Origin: Melampsora larici-populina 98AG31
Lineage: Eukaryota; Basidiomycota; Pucciniomycetes; Pucciniales; Melampsoraceae
DNA length: 64,000 bases
Direction: 5' to 3'
Assembly: GCF_000204055.1 (NCBI RefSeq)
Contig: NW_006768793.1
Coordinates: 153,983 to 217,982, forward strand
Each line of letters starts with the position of its first letter. The first letter of the stretch is position 1. The notes beneath the pieces were generated by a model. The model saw only the letters and a program-made list of their open reading frames with translations. It was not told the origin of the DNA and made no database searches. A program made the translations under genes and the position numbers. This document shows, piece by piece, positions 11,431 through 22,850 of the stretch.

Positions 11431-14400
11431 TCAAAAAAAGTGTTTGATTAGCTTCAATGTCAAACTGGTGACGGTTTCAAAGTGACAAACCATGGTTCTT
11501 AGGCTAACAATAATGTTAGTGGCTTTGGAAATTCCAAAGGTTTCAGGAGCGGTCTCAAAAACCACACAGTGTCCGAAGAGATTGTCTTTTGTGATACATT
11601 TAGTTATAGATGAATCTCGGTAGAAGACATTTGCTTTGAGATGTGGTATTAATCAATACGGGTTACACAGTATATTGGTACCTTGTAGGGGGCAAAAGCA
11701 GTGAATGAGAAAGAAAACCTGACTCGTGTTGACCAGGCGAAAGATACTTTGAATGAGTCCAAACTCGTTCTGATGTAGCTGGACACAGCTGTTCCCCCGA
11801 TGTATTGATGTTGGTGAGTAAACTTTGCTAGCATGTTTCCAGTAGTGCGTGGTTGGTAATGCTGGGAGTGTACCATCCGGTTGTAAAAGGCCCATTTTTG
11901 ATAAAACATTCATAATCACATGGAGGATGTTGTTGGTGGGTGAGAAAGGACACCATTTAGATTCGGTTGAGATGGAAAGAGTTTCCAGCCCGAGCTGCAG
12001 TTGATCAGGTTTAGGCATGTTGGTCAAAAGATGTCGAAACATTGCTCGCTGCCCATGCCTTTGAATCAGGGTATGTCCTACATTTCCTATTTTTATGTAA
12101 AGAAGTGTAGACAGTTAATAACAACAAGTAAAATACAGAAGCCAACATAGAAACTCACCTGAACAAGCTGATTTGGGGGTTTGGACTAATGAGCCAATAA
12201 TACGTTCACCTGCCCAAGCTGCGTGGTATTGAGGGGGTCCAAGACGTCGACATTGGTCTGGAAGGTGTTGAGAATAGTGCATATTTGGTGTAGATCGAAC
12301 ACCAGGCCAAGAGGCTTGGACATGCTCTCGAAATTGTCGGAGAAGTACACCAAGGGTTTTGATATCGTGCTCGTGCATGACCCGAGAGAAGGCTATATTG
12401 GTAATCTGAATTATCAAAACAATGGTTTGTTGGAGCTTGAAAGAATCCGAGTCGGGTTCTGCGTTATGGTGATATGGAACAAGCGATAAGACCATGAATA
12501 CAGTGTAAAAAACCAGCCATTTGGCAGCTTTAGGGGTACCACAGCTCGCCATTCCAAATTTAGGTGGAACATGAGTAAGCCAAGACGGAACGGGGGTGGT
12601 TCGGATGGTGTGGTGTACCAGGTCAAGCTCGTGAGGAGTAATCTTGGGACCTGGAGCGGCAGTGACTGTGCTTGCTGTTGTGTTGGACGATTCTGATGTA
12701 ATTTCAAGGGGGTCGGTATTTTCGCTATTGGATGGAATTATATTCCAAGCCCGAGTATTAACTGCCCGAGGATACCGAGTTCGGCTTCCAGATGTGTCAC
12801 TGGTATCAGTCTGGCTATCGGTAGAAGGAAAGGAAAATTCAAATGGATTTGTTGTAACATTGGGAGCAGGGTAGCAAGTCGAAAGAATTGGGGCAGGATC
12901 GTGATGGCCTGAGTATGTCAGGATATTATGTTGCTTTTCAAGTTCTTTTGCTGCAAAAGGTATACAGAAAAAATTTGTCGAGATATCTTTGAGAATTCCC
13001 AAAGCTAGGCAGTGCATCACATCAATTGTGGTGAACTTGATGGGTTGCCAATAGGGTAGCTGTGAGAAGGGTGTTGCACGGACCCCATTTTTTTTGACTA
13101 GTTTTTGTTGAGCGGAAGCTGAAGGAGCCTTTTGCCATGATCTTGAGTGGTAATTGAAGGCTGATTTGTTGCGCTTTTTATACGTGTTGATGTCTACTTG
13201 ATCAATTTCGCCCTGTGGAAGATAGCAATTGCGACAAAAATTTGTCGAGTTGTGGGATGAAAAACCTGAGATTTTGTTCATGGCCGGAGTATCCGCTATG
13301 AGAGGCCACAGAGCCATACATATTAATCGCCCTTGTGCGTGCAGTGAAGTTGGAGTGAAACGCACACCGGTCCAAAGCTTGTTAAGCTCGTCAACGAGTG
13401 GTTGGAAATGGTGGTGAGAATTGTTGTAATCTGGTTCTTTTGGACCAGGGATGATGCCATACAAAAAAGTATACTTGGATTTGTAGCGTAGGTCTGGTGG
13501 TAAGCTCAGGCAGATCAGGAGGACCACTCCTGCAGGATGACTCCGAGCTGATCCCTTCCCAAAGGGGTTGAACCAGTCACAATACAAACCAAATACTACA
13601 TTGCCAGCTTTGCGAGTGAAGATGTCTGAATGAATGTCGCGAAATGTCTTCCATAAATCACCGTCCCAAATGTCCGAGTAGACGCCTTCTCCAGGTGAAG
13701 GCCTTGAAAGATGCGCTTCCAGAACTTTTTCAAAAACCGGAAATTTGAGCATTCTCGCCATCCATTCAATTAGTCTCTGATAATGAAAGATTTGATGAGG
13801 CTTATTTTTTGGATTTAAGACTGTACGGGAAGGATCCTTGAAGAGAGGTGCTCCACAGATGATTCGACGTTCTGCAGAAGTTTTTGATGGAACTCGCAGG
13901 TTGTTGCAGGTTTTGACCTCCCCAATTGTACTTGTTTTATTTTGATTGACTGGACCGTGAAGTGCAAAACAAACTACACATGACACCTCTCGAATCACTT
14001 TGACATCTAGCTTCATCATTTTGATCACTTTCTCAATAGATTGTGGAATCTCCTTCAAAAGACCACTCAATTTCTCAGAAGACATCAATTGTAACATCCG
14101 CTTGCGTTCAAACTTGAGCGTTTTCCGGCAGCTCCAATGGCTCTTTCGATCGTCCAGAAAATCGGACACAATTTGGAATAGAACTTGAACACATCGCATA
14201 TCCAGCAGGAATTTGAAAGGGATATTGAATCCAGAGGTATCTATTGTTGCAACCACTTCATCAGCATCATTTCGACTAGTTGTACGCGGCGCCTTTGTTG
14301 GCCTTTGAGTTCGTGATGAGCTGGCTAGAAATTCGGAACGCGCATCAGGGGGAGATGGAGAGCGTATGCGTTTTCGAGAGGGTTCATCGGTTTCCATCGC

Positions 14401-14700
14401 AGCCACTGGTGTAAGTCTTTGTTGGCTTTGAAAGGACGGGGAAACTTCTTCTTTTTGATAGTTTTCAATTTTCTTCAAATGGTTTGGGTAGTTGGTGCGG
14501 TGAAAAAGAACTCCGATATGGACTTCACCATCATATTCAAAAGCCTCGTCATTGCAATGGAGTTCGACACATTGACAGAGCATGTGATTCTGATCGAAAT
14601 AGGCCATTGGTTTAACCAAAGGGAAAACATGATTAAGACTGATATTGCTATTCAAGTGTGACAAACAAATTGGTATCATGAAAGATGGTATAAGTTCCAT
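11431..14700 (-). CDS. CACTA-type (tnp2) transposase
   Basis: Exons 14700-12159, 12086-11682 and 11633-11431 fit in phase (the last intron, 48 nt, is short). The product is about 1,020-1,050 residues depending on the start (ATG 14700 or, more typical of the family, MAYFDQNH at 14607). Family signatures in order: a Cys-rich N-terminus (MLCQCVELHCNDE), DIWDGDLWKTFRD, LYCDWFNPFGKG followed by YTFLYGIIPGPKEP, a zinc-knuckle-like NFCRNCYLPQGE, TTIDVMHCLALGILKD with an acidic active-site candidate, and the C-terminal NMHYSQHLPDQC and YHAAWAGERIIGSL. No internal stop is seen. The gene acts in the nucleus on CACTA elements, which have CACTA-starting TIRs and 2-3 bp target duplications. Termini of this copy were not found. 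A possible client is the MITE at 35419-36234, whose ends begin CACTAC. Confidence 0.85.
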
Positions 14701-15410
14701 GTCAATCTCTGTTTCGCATCAGCAAAAAAAAGATAGACATACCCAATCTCTTTTCCAAGGTACAACCAGCAATCCAAAAGACGGCCAATGCCACGTTTTT
14801 AATCCGACCAAGGTGAATAAACTTGCGGTGGTTTCGGAAAATCGAATGTGTGTTAAGCAGGTAAGTTGTTGTGCTGGAATCAAGAGGGCCAATTGAGCCC
14901 TACAGCCCACTCAATAGTATACATGTATAGAACCCTACCCCGATGTTTGGTTCATTTTTTCACTGACATCTTTTAAGTCACTGTCTTACTACCTGAAGCA
15001 TTTCAGGCTTACAACTTATCAGGCCAACTCAGCCCCTCACAATGAATACTTTTTGAGGCAAACTTGAAATTGAAATTCACACAAATAAAAATTGATCAGG
15101 ACATGAGTTGAATCAGTCTTACTATATACACACTATATTTGGAGTTTCTACATAGCCAATTCAAAAGGAGGTTTTCAAGAAGATAAATCAAGGACAAAGT
15201 ATCATATTGTTGAGAGAACACATCATTTTGACCATCAATATTGTACAAGTATTTCTCAGTAATACGGCCATTAGAAAACTGGCCATCAGAAATACCGCAG
15301 TTCAATAAATGAGAACTTAGAATAGAGTAAAATAAGAAATTGAAATACAGTAAACCACACTTCAAATATCAAGAGATCCATAATCACGACCTTGCAGCCC
15401 TGGATGCCAT
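14701..15410. other. intergenic, no gene seen
   Basis: Upstream of the CACTA gene and downstream of the decayed family gene. Short frames only. Presumably contains the CACTA promoter and perhaps its right terminus, which I could not recognise. Confidence 0.4.
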
Positions 15411-17016
15411 TCATACTCCACTTCCTGACGCTACTGGTTGAGTTGATTGTATATTAGACCCTTCAGTTTGTAATAAGTTTACCATATCTTCTAAAGCCTT
15501 GGAGATGTTCACTTTGTTGTGATTTTTCAATCCCAAGCTGATCACGGTGAGTTTTGTGCAGCCACTTAACCAGGTTGGTGAGACTAGTGACCTTTGAAAC
15601 CCCTTTGGTGGACGGGACTCTTGATCGGGTGTTGAAGAATAAGTCCCACGTTTGGTGATGAGTTTAGCTCTTCGGATCAGCCTCGGTTTCACCTCACGGT
15701 CGCGAATACTGGCATCACAGAATTGTAGGAAGGTGTCCAGTTCGGCACTTCACCACTCTTTTCGAACTTTGTAGCGTGTGGCGCTTCGCGCACTACTCGT
15801 GACCTCGTCTTTGGAATGCACTTCCTTATACGAGACCATCTTCGCTTCAGGCGAATCTTCACCAAACAGTTCATTGACTAGATCCATGCGCGCAGTATGA
15901 ATCTGTAACACAAGACCAAACAAGTCAGAATTCATGGAATAGATGTGATGAAATAAATCAACGTACCTTTGTAAGAGCTCGCCTTCTGCTCTCTTTACTC
16001 TTTTCAATTGCTTTGTCCTCCTCAAGTTGCTTTCGACCATCCGGAGTTTTTATGAGTTCTTCTCAAACATTTTGGCGCCGGTAATTAGTGAGTTGGTTTG
16101 TAAACCAGCGTCGAACAATTTCATCTCGATTTTCAGCGGTGTTATCGGAGGTTGAGATCCCAAAACCTTTCACCCCATTTCCCTCATCACATTTGACCCA
16201 TTGTGCAATCAAGATCGAGGACATCGAGGAGTTCCAAGGTGTCTCGTAACCGGCTTCCCAATCCAGCGTACATCGAGGAAATCCTGCCAAAGCCAGCGCG
16301 CCTTCACACTTTGTCCCCCATAGATGAGTGTATTTTGATCGACCAGTGAACGACAATGAAGAAACAAATGAGACAGGTTTTAAGGGGTTTGTTAACATGG
16401 CCTCGTCAGCAGCATCCTTTTCAATTGCAAGGATCTGAGTGGCTTTTGGCTTGAACTTTGGATCCTTCTTGGTCTTCCGAGCAATGTATTTCTCTTTTGC
16501 CTTATCAATTGCCTTCGTGATGAGAGCTTCCCAATTCTTCTTTCTGTCCATCCATCCTTTACGTTCTTCATCGGTAGGTGATTTCGGCATATCAGAATCT
16601 TGAGTTGACTTTGATTTCCTTGAGATACCCATCATGAATCTCAACCACTCTTGCAAAGCTCGCGATAGACCGGTACCGGCCGAAGGTGTTTCATGTCCTG
16701 CAGCCAATTCTCCTACCAACGCGGCTCGCTTCTCTTCTTGCTTTCTTTTTGTTCGGGCAGCTTTTTTCTTCTTCTTTCGGGCAACCGTCTCCTCGAATGT
16801 GAGCCCTTCGTCTGATTGAATACATAGAACCAATTTAGCCAAAAGGAAGAGAGATGATAGCATGCTGACAATCATTCTGGTTTGTAACTTACCTGATTCA
16901 CTGTTCTCTTTGTCAGAACTATCTATCACCACCGGTTCGTCTTCCTCATCATCAATACGTCTCTTTTTCCCAGTTCCTGAATCACCTCCGGCAGTTGGAT
17001 TGTCATCACCGGCCAT
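15411..17016 (-). pseudogene. Decayed repeat-family gene (relative of 4562-5791), two in-frame TGA
   Basis: Exons 17016-16893, 16811-15967 and 15902-15411 join in phase. The start is MAGDDNPTAGGDSGTG, followed by a bipartite-type basic stretch (TGKKRRIDDEEDE), a Lys/Arg-rich coil (ARKKKKKAARTKRKQ) and the conserved core CTLDWEAGYETPWNSSMSSI to RRWFTNQLTNYRRQ. Two TGA codons interrupt continuous frame: 16065-16063 (after RRQNV) and 15752-15750 (KEW-stop-SAELDTFL). At the second, the homologue at 4562-5791 reads IWRSQQYEAF, so the lost residue is arginine and CGA became TGA. The frame stays open after it to 15411. No domain is recognised. Unless both stops are read through, this is a pseudogene. 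Confidence 0.6.
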
Positions 17017-18056
17017 GTATGGAAGCTAGGTCGGTACCAGGATCTATTGGCTTTTCTGCCAGTGAGTTTGTGCCGGTACACTTTTTTGAAAGTCGTATTG
17101 TTTGAGCAGTTGGTCTAGGAGCTGAGAGAGGGGTAAGATAATGTTCAAGAAATAAGTGTTGAGGAATCAAGGCCTCAAGTTTGAAGAGTAAGGTATGTTG
17201 AGAGTGACAAATTAAAAAAAGAAACAAGAAAAAATCACGTCTTGCTCAAGCTGTTCAGCTTGCAAGACTGGACACAAGTCAGACACACAAGAATATTCTA
17301 ACAGCCGCGCTTTCCTATTCTTACCAACTGAACCTCTGTAAGATCTACATAGGCACAAAGACAAAGGCCAAACCTTCAACCGATTCTTTGCAGTCAACCC
17401 GCATACAAGTTTGGGGGTGCTGGGTGACTCTACAGTACTGCTACTAACAAAGGGCTCGTGGACAAGAGGCAAAAGATAACTCCCACAAAAAACTTTTTAG
17501 GTATAATAAAAGTGATTTCGTGTGCTCACGTTGACCTGACACATCCAGGCAGACATGGTGACTAGTCTTATTTATTATAAGGGTCTTGATTGTGTACTTC
17601 AATTGAACTTTAAAGGGTTCTTTAAAAGAGGTGTGTAATAAAAATGCTTGGGGGATTATCTGAAGGCTGAGAGAGGAGGGGTTTATATACTCTCCTCTCT
17701 AAACCTAACTGTAGTGATATTTGTTATTATCACTACATTGGTTCAGGGCTAATCATTACTATATGTTAATGATTATTATTAACAGTGTTTGATTACATAT
17801 ACATGTTATATGTAATATGTAATATAAGCATTTTAACTCTTGACACTGAGTTATGAGGTGTAAATGGTGTTTTATTACATATTACATGTTGTTTTAAGTG
17901 TACATGTATATGTAATAAGTGTTTTGGTACATTGTATTACATGCTACATACCGTCTAAGCTCAGTATGTACATGTAATTAATTTTATACATAATGTTTTT
18001 GATGTTACAAGTTAGTTTTGGGTACATGTATGTGTACTCAGGGCTGACAAAATCAA
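17017..18056. other. AT-rich non-coding region
   Basis: No gene. The stretch 17515-17575 matches 3665-3775 in reverse orientation (part of the LTR-like family). From about 17755 to 18040 the sequence is dominated by irregular TACATGTA/TGTAATA motifs with many short palindromes. Confidence 0.5.
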
Positions 18057-18134
18057 GTCCATAGTGGACCTGTGGGTAATTAAGTGTTACGGTAACGCTA
18101 AATCACCAAGTTAGTGCAACCATAGTGGGTGCTC
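18057..18134. repeat. Right terminus of a second TIR element abutting the next one
   Basis: Reads CCATAGTGGGTGCTC up to 18134, the inverted form of the terminus at 2268. It shares the TAA at 18135-18137 with an opposite terminus starting at 18138, so two related elements lie end to end. About 60 bp inside each terminus is a copy of ACAGGTCCA(C/G)TATGGAC. Confidence 0.45.
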
Positions 18135-18742
18135 TAAGAGCATCCACTATGGGAGTCGTAACCAAGTGATTTAATGTTACAATAACGCTAAAATATAGAC
18201 AGGTCCAGTATGGACCCAATACCGGAACCGCTCCGAAATATATGGCGGTTTCGGAGCGGTTTCGAAGCAATAAAAACCTCCGCTACATCCTTTGGATTAC
18301 ATAGCGGAGGATCCGCAGCGACACCCAGGGCCAGAGTTTCCCATATCGCAGCCACCACTGCAAAACCTGGGCCCGGGGTTGTTGCTCCGATATATATCGG
18401 AGCAAAACATACAGGTAGGCTGGGGTTGAAAGCCCTTTCACCCATCTGTATGTAGTTGATTTCCCCTCTGCCACTTGACTCGAGTCTCCACCTCTCGACA
18501 TTCCCACTCAATCAAGAAACACCATACCAACTGTACAATCACCTTACCATTCCGTATCAATCGATGGACGCCAATGCATGGCTCTACCTTCCTTATGGGA
18601 GCTGGTTGGTGGCCAACTTGTGGTTCACCACCGTTCAAAGCTTTTGAAGATTTAAAAGGTATGTGTCTTTCGAAACTTTGAAAGCTCTCTTTTTTCAGTT
18701 TTCCTTTTCTATCAAACATCTGGCTCCATTCACTGATCAATC

Positions 18743-21700
18743 ATGGTCTCTGATTCTCAATCTCAAAGTTCGACTCGAAACCATCTCTCTGTTCCAGGTA
18801 AAAGCACCCGAACTCTTCGCCCACCTAGCCCCTCTCGTACACAGCCAGGCTTTGTGATCCCACCCAAAGACTCGTGTGCTTCTCTCACCTTGTCTGTCTC
18901 GTCAGCTACCAAAGACGCTACTGAGGATGAATCAACTGCAGCTGGACCACTTGCTGGTCGGCGTGCTTCACCACGCCCTCCGGCCGTCATCAAAAAGAAA
19001 ACTTGGGCCAACGGACCAGAAAAAGCAAAAGTGAAACCGAACGCACAAGGAAAGGTCAGATCATTCATTTCCTTGATTCTACAATCATGAAACCAAGACT
19101 GACTTAACTTACCTTATTTGTAGCCTCGCTCATCAACTAGCAAACGTGCTAGATCACCATCACCAAGCACTTCTGACGGCACAGCTCGACCAGTCAAGAA
19201 GTCTAATCTGGAGGTAAGACTTGGTTTAGTAACTTAGTTCATAAGTTTAATACTAATGATTCAATTGATCGAGCCCTATGAGGTCCCCGACGAAGTGGAC
19301 CTGTCACAAGGATCAGACATCAAGATTGTCGAGCCTAACAAGGAAGTCGGATATAACGAGGTTCGAAGTCTCGCTGTGAAGAAGATGCTTCTTTATTTTT
19401 TCCCTCCTAAGGTAAGATTGTGATCTGATCCTATAGTTTAGTTATATCGATCCTCGTGCCTGACACTTCTTTCTTACCTAGGGTCGGTCATACAAATGCC
19501 GATGGTGTTTGAATACATACCTTAAGCAACCAACCACGTACTTTGCACTATGGGGCCATCGTGATGGCAACGAATTTCGACCTTCCTGCAAGGAGCGACA
19601 CCGAGCTATCCCCGCTGGTCTCGATCTACCACCCACCTACACTGAGAAACTCGAGGCTGAGAAAAAGGAACAAACCAACACTTTGGATTCTTTTGTAAGC
19701 GGACCAAAGTTCAGCGTTGATTTACTAAACATGATACTTGTCATGTGGATCGTTCGACAAGCCCTCCCTTGGGCTCGGTTTGAAGATGTTACCTTGCGTG
19801 CGGCTTTTCACTCGGTTAATCGAAGTGCCACAGTCCGATCTAAGACATGGGCTTCCCAGCAATCAGTCAATCTGTTTTCTGAATTGCATAAGAAAGCCAT
19901 TACTGGATTGCAAGTAAGTAACATTCTACCTCTCCCTAGTCCAATTTCAAAATATTTGTCTGATCATGTTTTCTTTGTCTCATTACAGGAAAACAAGGGT
20001 CGATTTTGTTTGATTCACGACGTTTGGACGACAAAAGGAAATCGATATGCATTTGTCGGAGCCTCAGCCAATTACGTCGACGATAACTGGCAATACAAAT
20101 CTACACATCTTACTCTCAAGATGGTAAGTTGGCGCCACTTCGGGGTTCTTCTCGCTCAACCCATTGGTAAATTCTTGATCAAACACAACCTTCACAAAAA
20201 GATAAGTGGCACTTCTCGTTCATCTTTTTTCTAATTCATTTTTATCTTTTTCATCTCGAAACTTATTTTCACATTTCATCTCGATACCTCTTTCCACATT
20301 TTATTCTAATTATACCATACTTACATGGTAGCCCAGACCACTGATAGTGGAGGCAATAATCGAACAATGGCAGCCACACTCGACTCAATGTTTTCAGACG
20401 CTGAAGATCCGGCAGATTGGGATAGCTCGAGTCATCATGTCCAATGCTACGCTCATAAACTCAATCTTGTTGTCGGTCATGGTCTCAAGGCCATTGGTCA
20501 AACAGTTGGTCGTACAAAACCATCTATCCCCCACGGTGCCACTCTCCCTGTTCCTGGAATTGAGGTTAATGACGGTGAGGATCCGATTGAGTACGGTGAG
20601 GAATCGGACAAAGGGGATGAAGCCAATCTTCCAGATGAGGCCCATGGTCTCAATGACGAAGATGAAGTTGAGGATCTAGTAGGTGAAGTATTTGGAGGGA
20701 TTGCTTGTGACAAGGAAGATATAGTCGCACAAGCCCTCAAAATGGTCAGTTTCTTCCTTTCAATACTTTTTCTCTCTATCTCAATGATCCCACCAGGAAT
20801 ATTGATACAAATCATTCCTCCGCGCCGCCCGTATGGGATACAAAGGACGTATGCTCAAGAGGCCTTGTAAAAGACGATGGAACAGTCATTACGACAGTCG
20901 CAAGGTGGCTTGCGAGGCACAAGAGGTACGTAGGCATCTGGTAACCCTTATTATCAATACCAGTCATTACGACAGTCGCAAGGTGGCTTGCGAGGCACAA
21001 GAGGTACGTAGGCATCTGGTAACCCTTATTATCAATACCAATTACTGATAATTCGTCTTACAGATCATCAACTCGATGATTGCGGCCGATCGCAGGGCAC
21101 GCTTCTTCAAAGGAGTCACAATCTCACCAGACAAATGGGAAGCTGTTGAGTTGGTTAATAAGGTGTTAAAGGTGAGACAATGTTTTTTTAAATTGGTATT
21201 CTTACTTATCAACTAATATACTGCATCTTTTAGACCTTTGTCGATGCAACAGCCAGAGTCGAGGGTGACACCCCGACTGGTTGTGTTCTCCTCGCTGAAT
21301 ACAACAGAGTTATCACCGAGCTTAAAGCCCATCAAGAAGAATGTTACTCCCTTCCTAGTCTAGACAATGCGATCTCTGTCATGATCAAGTGGCTTGACGA
21401 GTATCGAGATGAAGCCGCCGATTCTGAAGCAATTGTCCTTGCCACGGTCCTCAACCCGCGCTTTTGAACAAAGTTCTTTACCATTTATTATCCCGAACAT
21501 GATGCTGAAGCTAACCGATTGATTAAGAATGCTTTTGATAAACTTGTGCAAGAAACTGCTGTCCGCAAGCCAACCCCAACCGCCGAAAACGACAACGATA
21601 CTGAGGAGCCTGATGAATATGATATATTTGGACAATCCGATGTCAACACAAACAAGACCTCTACAGAGCTTGAAGATTATTTGAAGGGTCATGATAAAAT

Positions 21701-22237
21701 TAGAAAAGATCAAACCCCCCTTGAATGGTGGAAGGTTTGTCTTTCTTCTGTCTACTCTTTCTATCATTCCCGCTGACTTAATCTTTGATTTACTTACAGG
21801 ACCACGAACACCGTTACCCTACTCTTGCCAACCTTGCTCGCGACTATCTAGCAATATCAGCTACGTCTTGCGCATGTGAGCGCACGTTTTCGGCCGCTGC
21901 CGACGTCTGTTCACCTTCTCGAGGCAGCATGTTGCCTAAGACCATGGAGCGTTTAGTTGGTTTGCAAGCTTGGCTAAAGGAGGGGATAATCCCTGAGGGA
22001 GTTTTTGCAGAAGCTGCTAAGGTACTTCAAGGCTATATAGACAAAATAGAAAAAAAAATGAAACAGCAAGAAAAAAAAATCGATAGTCTTATCTCAAACA
22101 CTTTATACACTTCAAAATCGATACAAATTCAAATGGTATCTCAAATTTCTATTTCTTTATATGTCAAAAGGTCGCTTCATAAAAATCAAAAAAAACTTGT
22201 TTTCATCTCTCTTTTTTGTTTTCCTTTGGCTTCTTGA
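18743..22237 (+). pseudogene. hAT transposase, ten exons, two in-frame TGA
   Basis: Exons in phase: 18743-19054, 19124-19213, 19274-19411, 19482-19913, 19989-20205, 20332-20744, 20797-20925, 21064-21171, 21234-21734 and 21800-22237. The BED-type zinc finger is in exon 4 (YKCRWC, then HRDGNEF and CKERHRAI). The nuclease core includes LIHDVWTTKGNRY and, across a splice, QTTDSGGNNRTMA. HHVQCYAHKLNLVVGHGL and CKRRWNSHYDSRK follow. The C-terminal hAT dimerisation region runs from YPTLANLARDYLAISATSC to ERTFSAAADVCSPSRG in exon 10. The donor after exon 5 (AA-GTGGCA) is weak. TGA at 20803-20805 and at 21465-21467 (NPRF-stop-TKFFTIY) break otherwise open frame; both fit CGA changed to TGA. A 78-bp tandem duplication spans the exon 7 donor. 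The copy is probably inactive. Confidence 0.75.
20883..21038. repeat. Exact 78-bp tandem duplication over a splice donor
   Basis: 20883-20960 is repeated base for base at 20961-21038. Each unit holds the end of hAT exon 7 (SRKVACEAQE), the donor GTACGT and the start of the intron. The unit is 26 codons long and open in the exon frame, so either donor keeps the frame. Confidence 0.95.
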
Positions 22238-22321
22238 TTCTTGATAGTGCACTGTCACCTACATCTAAAGTGCAATTGATTTTTTTAACATCTTGATTCT
22301 GGCCCCATAGCGCGATATATA

Positions 22322-22356
22322 GCGATATCGTAGCGCTTACTGCACTACGATATCGC
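22322..22356. other. Perfect 12-bp inverted repeat (hairpin)
   Basis: Arms GCGATATCGTAG and CTACGATATCGC with an 11-nt loop, in the subterminal region of the hAT element. It may be a subterminal transposase-binding or folding site. Confidence 0.8.
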
Positions 22357-22850
22357 CTGAGGATTTTATTTTAAAAAAATAGCGATTGAGTGCGCAGCAG
22401 TTCATTTTGGAGCCTGCGCCAACGCTCTCTAGGGTGCCCAGAATCCGGAGCGTTTCGTAGCGGTTCCGGTGTTGATGGACCTGTTTTAGACTTGCGGTCC
22501 CTACGACCAAGTCAAATCTTGCATTGCCCATGTCCAAATCTACGCAAGCCTACGACTTGATTTATTGCAGGATAATCAAGTCAAAACTGCTGTTCTCAAA
22601 ACCTCAAACTTCAAGACATCACAATTCAAGAATGTTCAACTCAATGTTCAAAACACAACACCTCAACTTCCTAGCTCAAACTTTGTATGTACTTGTAAAC
22701 CTTGAATTATTTTTAAACAAAGTTGTTTATTCAATCACAATCTATGTTTGAACTTGGATTCATATTTAGTGTTTGTGGTGAGATAGTCATCATACCAATG
22801 CTGAGCAAGTTGAGCTTGGTCTTGATCTATTTGCATTCTGTTGTGATATT

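Larger units (their letters stand above)
18201..22483 (+). mobile_element. hAT transposon, about 4.28 kb
   Basis: The left end AGGTCCAGTATGGACC and the right end, read inward as CAGGTCCATCAACACC, share CAGGTCCA and, about 12 bp further in, ACCGGAACCGCT-CGAAA, an imperfect TIR. The 8 bp on each side, ATATAGAC (18193-18200) and TTTTAGAC (22484-22491), agree at 6 of 8 positions, as expected for an aged 8-bp hAT target duplication. It encloses the hAT transposase gene. A 12-bp-arm hairpin lies near the right end at 22322-22356. Confidence 0.65.
18138..22850. mobile_element. Older TIR element, copy 2, split by a hAT insertion
   Basis: Left terminus GAGCATCCACTATGG at 18138. After the hAT element the family sequence resumes at 22484 (TTTTAGACTTGCGGTCC) and matches copy 1 (2268-3138) in reverse orientation to roughly 22850, beyond which similarity fades. 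Removing the hAT leaves a junction like that of copy 1. The right end is not identified. Confidence 0.45.

Noticed and set aside
18743..20870. Frame at 20347-20679 and other plus-strand alternatives inside the hAT gene
   Set aside because: Shadows of exon 6 in another frame; the hAT motifs are only in the annotated frame.
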